A stretch of DNA of 64,000 nucleotides, from the NCBI RefSeq assembly GCF_016860605.1, contig NZ_BNJR01000004.1, forward strand, positions 1-64,000. Direction: 5' to 3'. The notes beneath the pieces were generated by a model. It had not been told where the DNA came from. It saw nothing but the letters and a program-made list of their open reading frames with translations, and did not search any database. The DNA comes from Lentilactobacillus fungorum. Lineage in GTDB: Bacteria > Bacillota > Bacilli > Lactobacillales > Lactobacillaceae. Made by a program: the position numbers and the translations under genes. This document shows, piece by piece, positions 9,450 through 17,698 of this stretch; within the stretch, counting starts at the first letter, position 1; every line of letters begins with the position of its first letter.

Positions 9450-10772
9450 ATGATTAATTCGTATGAAGAGGCACTAAACTTTATCCATGGTCGAAGCCAA
9501 TTTAAAAAAATTCCAACTTTGAAGCGGATGCGACGATTTTTGGATGAACTAGGAGCACCTGACAAACAAGTGAACGCGATCCACGTTGCGGGTACTAACG
9601 GCAAAGGATCAACTGTTGCGTTTTTAAGAAATATACTGCAACAAGATGGAAACACGGTTGGCACCTTCACCTCACCATTTTTAATTAAGTTCAATGAACG
9701 AATTAGTGTCAATGGCGTGCCAATCTCGGATAAGGAAGTTCTCCGTTTAACGCAAAAGCTCTATCCGGTCGTCAAAAAACTTGATCAGCTCTTGCCTGAG
9801 GGTGGGCCAACGGAATTTGAGATCGTGACGGCAATGATGTTTACCTATTTCGCGGAAGGCCATGCCGATGTCGTGATCATTGAAGTTGGGCTCGGCGGCC
9901 TGTTTGATTCAACAAACGTCATTGTCCCTAAAGTCTCTGTTATCGTCACAATTGGTTGGGATCATATGCATATCTTAGGCAATACGCTACCTAAAATTGC
10001 TTACCAAAAAGCGGGAATTATTAAGCCTGGCGTTCCCGTTGTGGTGGGGCGAATCGATTCGGAACCACTTGAAGTGATTAAACGAGTGGCTGAAGAAAAG
10101 CAAAGTCTCATTTCAATCTTAAATCGCGATTTTCGAGCGACTTCAACGGGTGAAAATAACTGGCAACAACAGTTTAACTTTGCTGTTAAAAGCCACCAAA
10201 TTAATGGTTTAACGACGCACCTGCTTGGTGATTATCAAGTCGATAACGCCGCTGTCGCAATTGCAGCATACCGGATGTATTGTCAGCGATTAGGAAAGCC
10301 GGTTAATCTGCAAAGTATTCGAAATGGGGTAAAGGCAACTCAGTGGGCGGGCCGATTTGAACGTCTGTCGATTAAGCCAACAATTGTTTTGGATGGCGCT
10401 CACAACATTTCGGCTGTCGATGAATTGGTTGAGTTACTGCGGACTGACTTTTCGGATCGGCGACTGTTCATTTTGATGGGAATCTTGGCGGATAAACAAG
10501 CAGACAAAATGGTTACGAAAATGGCAACCCTCCCAAATACCGAGATTGTTCTAACGCATTTTGCCGGCCCAAATAAACGCCAGGCAGCTGATCCAGAAAA
10601 ATTGGAACATCAAGTCGGTCAAACTGCCGATCCAATTTTGACAATTACCGATTGGCACCAAGCAATCAACACGCTCAAAGACAAGCTTACTGGTAACGAT
10701 ATGTTACTGATTACCGGCTCTCTTTATTTTATTTCTGATGCGCGCAAATATTTGCTGAGTAATTTCAAATAA
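9450..10772 (+). CDS. folC: Folylpolyglutamate synthase / dihydrofolate synthase
   Basis: Mur-ligase-type enzyme adding glutamates to folate (and, in some species, making dihydrofolate). The 440-residue protein has the ATP-binding loop GTNGKGST (about 47-54) and EVGLGG (about 148-153). GAGGAG (9438-9443) fixes the ATG at 9450. An in-frame TTG at 9420 lies inside the terminator hairpin and is rejected. It follows valS as in many lactobacilli, but the terminator suggests separate or read-through expression. Confidence 0.95.
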   Translation: MINSYEEALNFIHGRSQFKKIPTLKRMRRFLDELGAPDKQVNAIHVAGTNGKGSTVAFLRNILQQDGNTVGTFTSPFLIKFNERISVNGVPISDKEVLRLTQKLYPVVKKLDQLLPEGGPTEFEIVTAMMFTYFAEGHADVVIIEVGLGGLFDSTNVIVPKVSVIVTIGWDHMHILGNTLPKIAYQKAGIIKPGVPVVVGRIDSEPLEVIKRVAEEKQSLISILNRDFRATSTGENNWQQQFNFAVKSHQINGLTTHLLGDYQVDNAAVAIAAYRMYCQRLGKPVNLQSIRNGVKATQWAGRFERLSIKPTIVLDGAHNISAVDELVELLRTDFSDRRLFILMGILADKQADKMVTKMATLPNTEIVLTHFAGPNKRQAADPEKLEHQVGQTADPILTITDWHQAINTLKDKLTGNDMLLITGSLYFISDARKYLLSNFK

Positions 10773-10794
10773 TATCTTAAATAAGTCTTTGATT

Positions 10795-10817
10795 AAATGG
10801 ATTTCATTTATTTTTTG
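10795..10817 (+). terminator. Weak terminator after folC
   Basis: A short stem AAATG (10795-10799) with CATTT (10805-10809) is followed by ATTTTTTG. The stem is only five pairs, so termination may be partial. Confidence 0.35.
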
Positions 10818-10825
10818 ATACGGTA

Positions 10826-10834
10826 TGATATACT
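10826..10834 (+). promoter_or_regulatory. Extended -10 promoter of the mreBCD-minCD operon
   Basis: TGATATACT (10826-10834) is an extended -10 element. The -35 region is T-rich without a clear TTGACA. It lies about 85 nt before mreB. Confidence 0.45.
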
Positions 10835-10919
10835 TGTTTCGTTAAACAATAATAATTCAATAAATCTATAATAACTAAACTAAAAATTGTGAAAGATAGA
10901 CAACGAAGGGATGGATAAC

Positions 10920-11927
10920 GTGTTTGGATTTGGGGAAAAAAACATAGGAATTGATCTTGGAACCGCCAATACAATTGTGTATGTCGAAGGAAAGGGAATT
11001 GTTCTTCGCGAACCGTCGGTGGTTGCTAAGAGTACCAAAAACGGTGAGATTATCGCCGTGGGAGAAGAAGCCCGGGCGATGATCGGACGGACCCCTGCAA
11101 GTATACAAGCGGTCAGACCCATGAAGGATGGCGTTATTGCAGACTATGATACAACGGTTGCAATGATGAAGTATTTTATTGAAAAGGCCCTAGGACATTC
11201 ATCAGGCAAGCCTTACGTGATGGTTTGTGTGCCAACGGGCATTACAGCCGTTGAAAAACGGGCGGTCATTGATGCGACCCGTGTTGCGGGTGCCCGGGAT
11301 GCTTATGTGATTGAAGAGCCATTTGCTGCTGCTATTGGCGCTGGTTTGCCGGTAATGGATCCAACTGGCAGTATGGTAGTCGATATTGGTGGTGGCACCA
11401 CTGACGTTGCCACTATTTCACTTGGTGGCATTGTGTCTAGTCGCTCTGTTAGAATGGCTGGCGATAAATTGAACGAAGCAATCTCTCAGTATGTTCGTCA
11501 AAAATATAATCTGTTGATTGGTGAGCGAACGGCTGAACAGCTTAAAATTGACATCGGCTCAGCATCGCCAAAAGCTGCCAAAGAAATCAAGGCGGTGCCA
11601 ATTCGGGGTCGTGATTTGGTAACTGGACTACCAACAACCGTTGAGATTAGCGGCGTAGATGTCAATAACGCGATCAATGAATCAGTTGCCGCCATTATTG
11701 CAACTATCAAGGAAACTTTGGAAGAAACCTCGCCAGAAATTGCTGCCGATGTCATTGATCATGGGATCGTCTTAACTGGTGGCGGTGCCTTACTGCGAAA
11801 CATTACTGACGTAATTGCCGAAGCAACACAAGTGCCTGTGTCAATTGCGTCGGATCCACTTGATTGTGTGGCAATTGGGACTGGAGAGTCACTCAAGAGC
11901 ATTAACGTGATGAAGAAAAAGCAATAA
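10920..11927 (+). CDS. mreB: Rod-shape actin homologue MreB
   Basis: Bacterial actin that directs lateral wall synthesis at the membrane. Phosphate-binding motif IDLGTANT near the N-terminus, [11 protein letters not shown] (about 158-168) and LTGGGALL (about 280-287) form the ATPase fold. An ATG at 10911 is in frame but sits directly on GAAGGG (10905-10910). The GTG at 10920, 9 nt away, gives [14 protein letters not shown], which matches MreB N-termini, so 335 residues are annotated. It starts a conserved five-gene cluster with mreC, mreD, minC and minD. Confidence 0.95.
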   Translation: MFGFGEKNIGIDLGTANTIVYVEGKGIVLREPSVVAKSTKNGEIIAVGEEARAMIGRTPASIQAVRPMKDGVIADYDTTVAMMKYFIEKALGHSSGKPYVMVCVPTGITAVEKRAVIDATRVAGARDAYVIEEPFAAAIGAGLPVMDPTGSMVVDIGGGTTDVATISLGGIVSSRSVRMAGDKLNEAISQYVRQKYNLLIGERTAEQLKIDIGSASPKAAKEIKAVPIRGRDLVTGLPTTVEISGVDVNNAINESVAAIIATIKETLEETSPEIAADVIDHGIVLTGGGALLRNITDVIAEATQVPVSIASDPLDCVAIGTGESLKSINVMKKKQ

Positions 11928-11932
11928 TCACG

Positions 11933-11954
11933 AAGCCTAAATATCTCTAGGCTT
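11933..11954 (+). promoter_or_regulatory. Intercistronic hairpin between mreB and mreC
   Basis: AAGCCTA (11933-11939) and TAGGCTT (11948-11954) form a perfect 7-bp stem with an 8-nt loop, followed by ATTTG. The T-run is too poor for an efficient terminator, so partial termination or 3'-end protection of mreB mRNA is more likely. Confidence 0.5.
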
Positions 11955-11985
11955 ATTTGTTAATGAATAACGAATGGAGGCAATT

Positions 11986-12834
11986 ATGCAAAAGTTTTTC
12001 TCCAGTCGAAAGCTTGTCATTGTCATTGTATGTTTAATCATTAGTTTTGGTCTGATGACCGTGTCGGTTGCGATTCGAAATAAGCGGAGTACGCCAACGC
12101 TCATTCAACAATTTGGCAATGACATTGTGGGATTCGCAGATCGAATCGTTGCTGTGCCAATGAATGGGGTTCAACATGGGTTTGTATCAGTTAAAAACTT
12201 GTTGAACACGTACCAAGAAAATCAACAACTCAAGTCAAAAGTTGATCAGCTCGCTCAGACCCAGGTGAAAGATCAAGCACTGCAAAGAGAAAATAAGCAA
12301 TTAAAGCGGCAGTTGAATGTCGGCAACACGTTAACCGGTTATGAAAAAATTAATGCTGCTGTCATTACCAGAACCCCTTCTTCTTGGGCAAGCCAAATTG
12401 TGATTAACAAAGGGCAGGCTGCCGGTGTTAAAAAAGACATGCCAGTCGTTGCTGGACCTGGATTGATTGGAACAGTTGCTGAAGTTAACAAAACGAATAG
12501 TAAGGTTGTGTTGATTTCTAATACGGCCGAGAATTCAAACCGATTTGCCATTCAAATTGTCGGCGCAAATTCGAAGGTCGTTAATGGCATTATTACTTCA
12601 TACGATTCACAAGCTAATCGAATTATTATGGGCAATATTACTTCAACTGCCAAACTAACCAAGGGCGACCGGGTAACAACCAGCGGTCTTGGTGGCGTCA
12701 TTCCAAAGGGGATTTACGTTGGGACTGTTGCTAAAATTGCTGAAGACGATTACGGCTTGGCTAAGAAGGTTTATATCAAACCGGCTGCTAATCTCAATGA
12801 CATCGAAATCGTGTCGGTAGCAGTTAGAGAGTGA
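11986..12834 (+). CDS. mreC: Rod shape-determining protein MreC
   Basis: Bitopic membrane protein linking MreB to the cell-wall synthesis machinery. The 282-residue product has an N-terminal basic segment and one transmembrane helix (about 8-27), a coiled coil (about 68-105, rich in Q, L and K) and a C-terminal double beta-barrel containing GVKKDMPV and GLIGTV. GGAGG at 11976-11980 supports the ATG at 11986 over the one at 11974. Confidence 0.94.
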   Translation: MQKFFSSRKLVIVIVCLIISFGLMTVSVAIRNKRSTPTLIQQFGNDIVGFADRIVAVPMNGVQHGFVSVKNLLNTYQENQQLKSKVDQLAQTQVKDQALQRENKQLKRQLNVGNTLTGYEKINAAVITRTPSSWASQIVINKGQAAGVKKDMPVVAGPGLIGTVAEVNKTNSKVVLISNTAENSNRFAIQIVGANSKVVNGIITSYDSQANRIIMGNITSTAKLTKGDRVTTSGLGGVIPKGIYVGTVAKIAEDDYGLAKKVYIKPAANLNDIEIVSVAVRE

Positions 12835-12852
12835 TAGGAGGAAATCAACTAA

Positions 12853-13377
12853 ATGAAACGCAGAATTCCTATCGCGATGATTTTTGTGATTGGCCAATTG
12901 ATTGCTTTCTTTTTGGATGGGTCAATTAGTCAAATACTTTCGGGAATATTATTTAAGTATCCTAATACAATGGTTCCTTACTTAACGGTTATGTGGCTGG
13001 TTTTGGCAGTTTTCTTTGGAAATGCCAAGAAGCTTCATTTAGGTATCTGGGCTGCTGTGATTGGCTTTGTGTTTGATATGTACTACACGGGAATTTTAGG
13101 CGTTTATGTCTTTATCTTTCCGTTAGTTGTTTATCTTTGCCAGGTTATCTACCAGATGTTGCCCCCGAGTTTCATGAGTGGCTTTTTGGTGTACTTTTTG
13201 GGGATTACGGTACTGGTAACGTTGGGCTTTGTTGCTAATGCCTTTATTGGCCAGGCTCAAGCCTCAGTTTCTGAATTTTTAGTAAATACGTTAGCGCCTA
13301 CGTTGGCTCTCAATCTTGTCTTGTTAGCGATTTCTTATTTTCCGATTGAGGCTTTGTATAGAAGCCATAGGCGATAG
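12853..13377 (+). CDS. mreD: Rod shape-determining protein MreD
   Basis: Polytopic membrane protein of the elongation complex. The 174-residue sequence is mostly hydrophobic, with five or six predicted membrane helices and a short positively charged C-terminus (YRSHRR). Family identity rests on hydrophobicity, size and the position directly after mreC, because MreD sequences diverge strongly. The ribosome binding site is TAGGAGG. Confidence 0.88.
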   Translation: MKRRIPIAMIFVIGQLIAFFLDGSISQILSGILFKYPNTMVPYLTVMWLVLAVFFGNAKKLHLGIWAAVIGFVFDMYYTGILGVYVFIFPLVVYLCQVIYQMLPPSFMSGFLVYFLGITVLVTLGFVANAFIGQAQASVSEFLVNTLAPTLALNLVLLAISYFPIEALYRSHRR

Positions 13378-13391
13378 GAGGGATTTTGAGG

Positions 13392-14075
13392 ATGCAGGAT
13401 GCAGCGGTGTTGAAGGGCACTAAGGATGGTTATGAAATTGTTTTAGATGAAAATGCGGGAATTGAAGCAATCTTTTCTGCATTAAAAAAATTATTGAACG
13501 GCTTGCAGGCCCAAACGCTTTCGACCAAGCCACAGATAATTTCGTTTGATATTGATACGGGCAGGCGGCTTTGGTCAGCTGAAAATCGAGCAAGAATTGA
13601 AACGATTTTTGCAGACTATGCTGATTTTTCGGTTCACAAAATCACCTCAAATGTCATTACTAAAGAAGAATCCGCCCGTCGATTAGAACAATTGAGCGTC
13701 CACGTTATTGACAAAATCATCCGCAACGGTCAAGATGAACGAATCCAAGGTGATGTATTATTTCTTGGAAAGGTTCATGAAGGAGGCAAATTATTAGTCA
13801 GTGGCAACATTTATGTCCTTGGTGAAGTTTCCGGCATCATCCAAGCTGGAACGCCGGATTTCGAAGATAAGATGATTATTGGGGACGTACATAATGCGCA
13901 ACAAGTTCGAATTGGCGAACAATTTGAAATTTTGGATGATACCAGGCACCACATTGATGGCGGAACGGTCATCTACGTAAATGATCTTCATGTGCTTGAT
14001 TACGGCAAAGTTGAAGATTTAAAGCAAATCAACCCTAAGTTCTTTAATCAGATAGGAGGAGTCATTAATGGGTAA
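13392..14075 (+). CDS. minC: Septum site-determining protein MinC
   Basis: Inhibitor of FtsZ polymerisation delivered to the membrane by MinD. The 227-residue protein has an N-terminal domain (about 1-100) and a C-terminal beta-helical domain with the glycine-rich repeats typical of MinC (GDVLFLGKVHEGG, GNIYVLGEVSG). GAGGG ending at 13382 is 9 nt from the ATG at 13392; the in-frame TTG at 13386 is too close. It overlaps minD by 8 nt, suggesting coupled translation. Confidence 0.92.
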   Translation: MQDAAVLKGTKDGYEIVLDENAGIEAIFSALKKLLNGLQAQTLSTKPQIISFDIDTGRRLWSAENRARIETIFADYADFSVHKITSNVITKEESARRLEQLSVHVIDKIIRNGQDERIQGDVLFLGKVHEGGKLLVSGNIYVLGEVSGIIQAGTPDFEDKMIIGDVHNAQQVRIGEQFEILDDTRHHIDGGTVIYVNDLHVLDYGKVEDLKQINPKFFNQIGGVING

Positions 14076-14874
14076 AGCTTATGTGATCACTTCAGGTAAG
14101 GGGGGAGTTGGCAAAACAACTTCATCGGCAAATATCGGAACGTCCTTAGCAATGCTTGGCAAAAAGGTGTGCCTCCTAGACCTTGATATTGGATTACGGA
14201 ACTTAGATGTCGTTCTTGGGTTGGACAACCGAATTATGTATGACATTGTTGACGTGGCGGTGGGCCGGGCCAAGTTGGCGCAAGCGTTAGTCAAAGATAA
14301 GCGCTTTGATGATCTGCTTTATTTGTTACCAGCCGCTCAAAACACTGATAAATCGGCCCTTAACCAAGACCAGGTTAAGGAAATTGTCGATGATTTAAAA
14401 CCTGATTTCGATTATATTTTGATTGATTGTCCCGCCGGCATCGAACAAGGGTTTATGAATGCCATTGCCGGCGCGGATAGCGCAATCATCGTCACAACCC
14501 CCGAAATTTCTGCTGTGAGGGATGCTGATCGAGTTGTTGGCCTATTAGAACAACATCCCTTACAGGAGCAACCTCGGTTAATTATTAACCGGATTCGGCA
14601 ACATATGATGAAGGACGGTTCTGTGATGGATGTCGATGAAATTACCCACCATCTAGGCGTTGAATTGCTGGGAATTGTGTTGGATGATGACGCCGTGATT
14701 ACCACTTCTAACAAGGGCGAACCAATCGTGCTTCAAGCCGAAAATCCCGCCGGCCAAGGTTATCGAGATATTGCTCGCAGGTTAATCGGCGAATCGGTTC
14801 CGCTTATGGAATTAAAGGATGAGGTCAAGCCGACATTTTGGCAAAAGGTGGGCCATTGGTTCAAAAAAAGTTAA
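14068..14874 (+). CDS. minD: Septum site-determining ATPase MinD
   Basis: ParA-family ATPase that binds the membrane as an ATP dimer and recruits MinC. The deviant Walker A motif GKGGVGKTT is at residues 10-18, and DLDIGLRNLD and IIDCPAG-like elements follow. The 268-residue protein ends in FWQKVGHWFKKS, an amphipathic membrane-targeting helix. No minE or minJ gene is visible nearby. It is the last gene of the mre-min cluster; I see no clear terminator before the next promoter at 14881. Confidence 0.96.
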   Translation: MGKAYVITSGKGGVGKTTSSANIGTSLAMLGKKVCLLDLDIGLRNLDVVLGLDNRIMYDIVDVAVGRAKLAQALVKDKRFDDLLYLLPAAQNTDKSALNQDQVKEIVDDLKPDFDYILIDCPAGIEQGFMNAIAGADSAIIVTTPEISAVRDADRVVGLLEQHPLQEQPRLIINRIRQHMMKDGSVMDVDEITHHLGVELLGIVLDDDAVITTSNKGEPIVLQAENPAGQGYRDIARRLIGESVPLMELKDEVKPTFWQKVGHWFKKS

Positions 14875-14880
14875 TACGGC

Positions 14881-14909
14881 TTGACGATAACTCAAAAAAC
14901 AGCTATCAT
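14881..14909 (+). promoter_or_regulatory. Promoter of the tandem T-box leader
   Basis: TTGACG (14881-14886), a 17-nt spacer and TATCAT (14904-14909) start 7 nt after the minD stop codon. The resulting leader to the permease gene is about 415 nt. Confidence 0.65.
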
Positions 14910-14915
14910 GTAGAT

Positions 14916-15201
14916 TAATTAATTTAAAAGTTTGAAAGACTATGATCAGAACCGTTAATCAACCGAATTAACAGAGAGCTCATGAGGGTGGAAAATGAGT
15001 AATTTGGTCATTAACGTCACATCTGGGAGTCATTTTTCTGAAAGTCTACGAGTAGGAAAAAGCGGTAAGCACGTTATTGCTGGAGTTTATTAGTTAAACT
15101 CACTGAGGTTTTTCGTTTGAGCGAAAAACAAATTTGAGGTGGGACCGCGATTTAATCGTCCTCTTAAGTCACTTTTGGGTGGCTTAAGGGGATTTTTATT
15201 T
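14916..15201 (+). promoter_or_regulatory. T-box riboswitch module 1, read as tRNA-His
   Basis: Stem I is supported by GACT (14938-14941) with AGTC (15028-15031), and CGTTAAT (14953-14959) with ATTAACG (15010-15016). The 3' side of the loop between them contains overlapping CAC (15018-15020) and CAT (15020-15022), both His codons. GTTTTTCG/CGAAAAAC (15108-15129) is the hairpin before the T-box AGGTGGGACCGCG (15137-15149). The variable base G (15143) would pair with a C discriminator, which among bacterial tRNAs is characteristic of tRNA-His. A terminator follows at 15158-15201. Confidence 0.82.
15158..15201 (+). terminator. Terminator of T-box module 1
   Basis: TCCTCTTAAGTCAC pairs with GGGTGGCTTAAGGGGA and is followed by TTTTTATTT. 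CCTC (15160-15163) is shared with the antiterminator, which pairs it with GAGG (15136-15139). Confidence 0.85.
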
Positions 15202-15316
15202 AAAATCGATGAAGTAGTAAACTTCGTGAGGCTATGAATGCGAATTTATGGCAAATTGAGGTGGCACCGCGAACCCTATCGTCCTCTTGAGATCAATTTC
15301 TCAAGGGGACTTTTTT
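15202..15316 (+). promoter_or_regulatory. T-box module 2 without Stem I
   Basis: A second antiterminator/terminator unit directly follows the first. It has a small hairpin GAAGT/ACTTC (15211-15225), a T-box AGGTGGCACCGCG (15259-15271), GAGG (15258-15261) able to pair with CCTC (15283-15286), and its own terminator. Only about 57 nt separate it from terminator 1, far too little for a Stem I with a specifier loop. The discriminator-pairing base is C (15265), which fits a G73 tRNA rather than tRNA-His. Confidence 0.82.
15281..15316 (+). terminator. Terminator of T-box module 2
   Basis: GTCCTCTTGAGA pairs with CTCAAGGGGAC around a short loop and is followed by TTTTTT, immediately before the permease ribosome binding site. 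Confidence 0.87.
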
Positions 15317-15333
15317 AATTGGAGGAATGTGAA

Positions 15334-15978
15334 ATGATTCAATACATTGAACAAATTTTACCAGCACTGTTATCTGGTACCAAAATGACGTTGTCGATCT
15401 TCTTTTGGACGCTGATTATATCGATTCCATTAGGGGCATTAGTTGGCTTGGGACTCATTCAAAAGTTTAAGCCACTGGTTTGGCTATTAAATATCTATGT
15501 TTGGTTGATGCGAGGAACCCCCCTGTTATTGCAATTAATTTTTGTCTTTTATGGCTTACCAATCTTAGGGATTATTTTTCAACGATATGACGCTGCCTTA
15601 TTTGCATTTATTTTAAATTACACGGCTTATTTTGGCGAAATTTTCCGTGGTGGTTTCCAATCTGTGCCAAAAGGACAGTTTGAAAGTGCCAAGGTCTTGC
15701 GACTAAGTTATGGTCAAACGATTCGAAAAATTGTGATTCCTCAAGTGTTTAAAATTGTGTTACCCTCCATTGGGAACGAAGTGATTAATTTGGTTAAGGA
15801 TTCTTCACTGGTTTACGTCATTGGCTTGGGCGACTTATTGCGGGCCGGTAACGTAGCAACTGCGCGGGACGTCACCCTGGTACCGTTAATTTTAGTTGGG
15901 ATTATCTACCTTGCCCTAACGGCGATTTGTACGATTGTATTAAAGCTGATTGAAAAACGGGAAAATGTTTGGCAATGA
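15334..15978 (+). CDS. Amino-acid ABC transporter permease (HisM/GlnP family), likely histidine
   Basis: Membrane subunit of a polar-amino-acid ABC importer. The 214-residue protein has about five transmembrane helices and the cytoplasmic loop that contacts the ATPase (around ESAKVLRLSYGQTIRKIVIPQ, EAA-type). GGAGG (15321-15325) is 8 nt from the ATG at 15334; the in-frame TTG at 15319 precedes it and is rejected. It is first in a permease-ATPase-binding-protein operon under the tandem T-box. The His-type T-box makes histidine the best substrate guess, as in the predicted hisXYZ systems of Firmicutes; this is inference. Confidence 0.88.
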   Translation: MIQYIEQILPALLSGTKMTLSIFFWTLIISIPLGALVGLGLIQKFKPLVWLLNIYVWLMRGTPLLLQLIFVFYGLPILGIIFQRYDAALFAFILNYTAYFGEIFRGGFQSVPKGQFESAKVLRLSYGQTIRKIVIPQVFKIVLPSIGNEVINLVKDSSLVYVIGLGDLLRAGNVATARDVTLVPLILVGIIYLALTAICTIVLKLIEKRENVWQ

Positions 15979-15996
15979 TGTTGAGGAGGGGATTGA

Positions 15997-16632
15997 ATGT
16001 TAGAAATTAAGAATTTAACCAAAAAATTTGATAACAGAACCATCATTGATAACCTCTCAATGACGGTTAACGATAATGAAATTATGGCAATTGTTGGCCC
16101 TTCCGGCGCTGGAAAAACAACGCTTCTACGCTGCATTACCGGCTTAGAGACCGTTAACCAAGGTCAATTCTTTTGGAATGGTCAGCAGTTTGACCCAGCG
16201 AATACGGATCAAAAAGATACAATTATTGGCGTTGTGTTCCAGGATTATCAGTTATTCCCGAATCTAACGGTAATGGGGAATATTACGCTGGCACCAACAA
16301 TGGTCAAAAAGTTGCCGCTCGACCAGGTTAAAGCCTCAGCCCGGCATTTATTGAGTCGCTTAGGATTAGAGGGCAAGGAAGACCTTTATCCGTTTCAACT
16401 ATCCGGTGGCCAAAAGCAACGGGTGGCAATCGTCCGGGCATTGGCGATGAACCCTAAAATTTTGTGTTATGATGAACCGACTTCCGCGTTGGACCCGGCT
16501 TTAAGGGATGAAGTTGCTGAGATTATTTTGGATTTGAAAAAGCAACAAATGACCCAAATTGTGGTTACCCATGATATGGATTTCGCGCAAAACGTTGCTG
16601 ATGAAATCAAGCGGGTTGCCCAGCTGAGTTAG
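15997..16632 (+). CDS. Amino-acid ABC transporter ATP-binding protein, short form
   Basis: Energy-coupling subunit of the importer. It has Walker A GPSGAGKTT (about 34-42), LSGGQKQR (about 134-141), Walker B ILCYDEPTSALDP (about 152-164) and the H-loop VVTHD (about 188-192). At 211 residues it is some 30 short of the usual GlnQ/HisP length and ends soon after the H-loop (DEIKRVAQLS). The binding-protein gene starts 16 nt later, so no lost downstream frame is hidden. All catalytic motifs are intact, so the truncation may be tolerated. The ribosome binding site is GAGGAGGGG. Confidence 0.9.
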   Translation: MLEIKNLTKKFDNRTIIDNLSMTVNDNEIMAIVGPSGAGKTTLLRCITGLETVNQGQFFWNGQQFDPANTDQKDTIIGVVFQDYQLFPNLTVMGNITLAPTMVKKLPLDQVKASARHLLSRLGLEGKEDLYPFQLSGGQKQRVAIVRALAMNPKILCYDEPTSALDPALRDEVAEIILDLKKQQMTQIVVTHDMDFAQNVADEIKRVAQLS

Positions 16633-16648
16633 AAAGAAGGAGTCGTCC

Positions 16649-17500
16649 ATGAGAAAGTTTTTAAAACGAAGTCCGTTAATCATCATGCTCATGCTTGTGA
16701 TGCTCGGGTTGTCGGGTTGTCGCTATGAAAATCGTCAAAAAATGAACACCAATCCAGATACATGGTCAATCGTTAATAAACAAAAAAAGATTGTCGTTGG
16801 CCTCGATGATAGTTTTGTCCCAATGGGGTTTCAAACCAAGAGTGGACGAATTGTTGGCTACGATGTTGATTTGGCCCGAGCTGTTTTTAAACTGTATGGC
16901 ATCAAGGTAGATTTTCAACCAATTGATTGGTCGATGAATGTGACCGAGCTTCGAAACGGCACCATTGACTTAATTTGGAATGGGTTTTCAATTAATCCAC
17001 AGCGAGCTAAAAAAATAACCTTTAGCCAACCTTATCTTAAGAATGAACAGGTGTTGGTTTCTAAAAAGCAACAACAGATCAAAAGCTTTTCAGATATGAA
17101 GGGAAAGGTCGCTGGCGTTCAAGCAGGGTCGGCAGGGGCGATGGATATTGATAACCAACCCCAATTACTTAAGAATAAGATCAAGGATCACAGTCCCATC
17201 TTGTATGATTCATTTACCGAGGCTTTCATCGACCTAAACGCCAATCGAATCCAAGGGTTGCTGATCGATAGCATTTACGCTGGCTATTACATTGGCCACC
17301 AAGCAAACCAGGCAAGTTATCGGAGTATTCCCAGTGAGTTTCCGTCTGAATATTATGGCGTCGGAATGCGAAAGGGCGATCGAAAGCTGAAACAAAAGAT
17401 TGACAGTGGCTTACACAAGTTAGCCCAAAACGGACAGTTACACAAGATTGACATGAAGTGGTTTGGCACAGATCGTGATAGTACGCTAATCCATCAATAG
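16649..17500 (+). CDS. Amino-acid ABC transporter substrate-binding lipoprotein
   Basis: Extracytoplasmic receptor of the importer. The 283-residue protein has a lipoprotein signal (basic start, hydrophobic core, LSGC with the lipid-modified Cys at 24) and the bacterial family-3 solute-binding fold: VVGLDDSFVPMGF (about 51-63), GYDVDLARAVF and WSMNVTELRNGTIDLIW. It is the last gene of the operon, followed by a terminator. Substrate specificity cannot be read from sequence; histidine is inferred from the T-box. Confidence 0.9.
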   Translation: MRKFLKRSPLIIMLMLVMLGLSGCRYENRQKMNTNPDTWSIVNKQKKIVVGLDDSFVPMGFQTKSGRIVGYDVDLARAVFKLYGIKVDFQPIDWSMNVTELRNGTIDLIWNGFSINPQRAKKITFSQPYLKNEQVLVSKKQQQIKSFSDMKGKVAGVQAGSAGAMDIDNQPQLLKNKIKDHSPILYDSFTEAFIDLNANRIQGLLIDSIYAGYYIGHQANQASYRSIPSEFPSEYYGVGMRKGDRKLKQKIDSGLHKLAQNGQLHKIDMKWFGTDRDSTLIHQ

Positions 17501-17506
17501 TTATGA

Positions 17507-17534
17507 AAAGTCGGTTTAATGGCCGGCTTTTTTT
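17507..17534 (+). terminator. Terminator of the transporter operon
   Basis: AAGTCGG (17508-17514) pairs with CCGGCTT (17523-17529), with one T-G pair, and is followed by TTTTT. Confidence 0.75.
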
Positions 17535-17638
17535 GTGGCAGATACGATAAAACGAGAGATTGGTGGTTTGGCGGTGCCCCCTTAGTTGATACTGACTGGA
17601 TAGACCTCTTGTTTTTTTATTACAATTATCAATTTAAG

Positions 17639-17667
17639 TTGAGATTTTAAGTCATTTATTTTACTAT
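17639..17667 (+). promoter_or_regulatory. Promoter of yfmF-yfmH
   Basis: TTGAGA (17639-17644), a 17-nt spacer and TACTAT (17662-17667), 31 nt before the yfmF start. Confidence 0.6.
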
Positions 17668-17698
17668 GAATTCTGTGATTAATTGAGGAGGAAGTTAG

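Noticed and set aside
9420-9450. TTG at 9420 as folC start
   Set aside because: It lies in the valS terminator hairpin, and GAGGAG with ATG at 9450 is better.
10875-11122. Two overlapping - strand frames opposite mreB
   Set aside because: Shadows of mreB codon use; no ribosome binding site.
14916-15201. Isoleucine (ATC) or tryptophan (TGG) as the specifier of T-box module 1
   Set aside because: Both triplets occur near the loop, but the UGGG of the T-box requires a C discriminator, which fits tRNA-His and not tRNA-Ile or tRNA-Trp.
16560-16650. Frameshift in the ABC ATPase
   Set aside because: No frame after 16632 continues the ATPase sequence, and the next gene's ribosome binding site starts at once.
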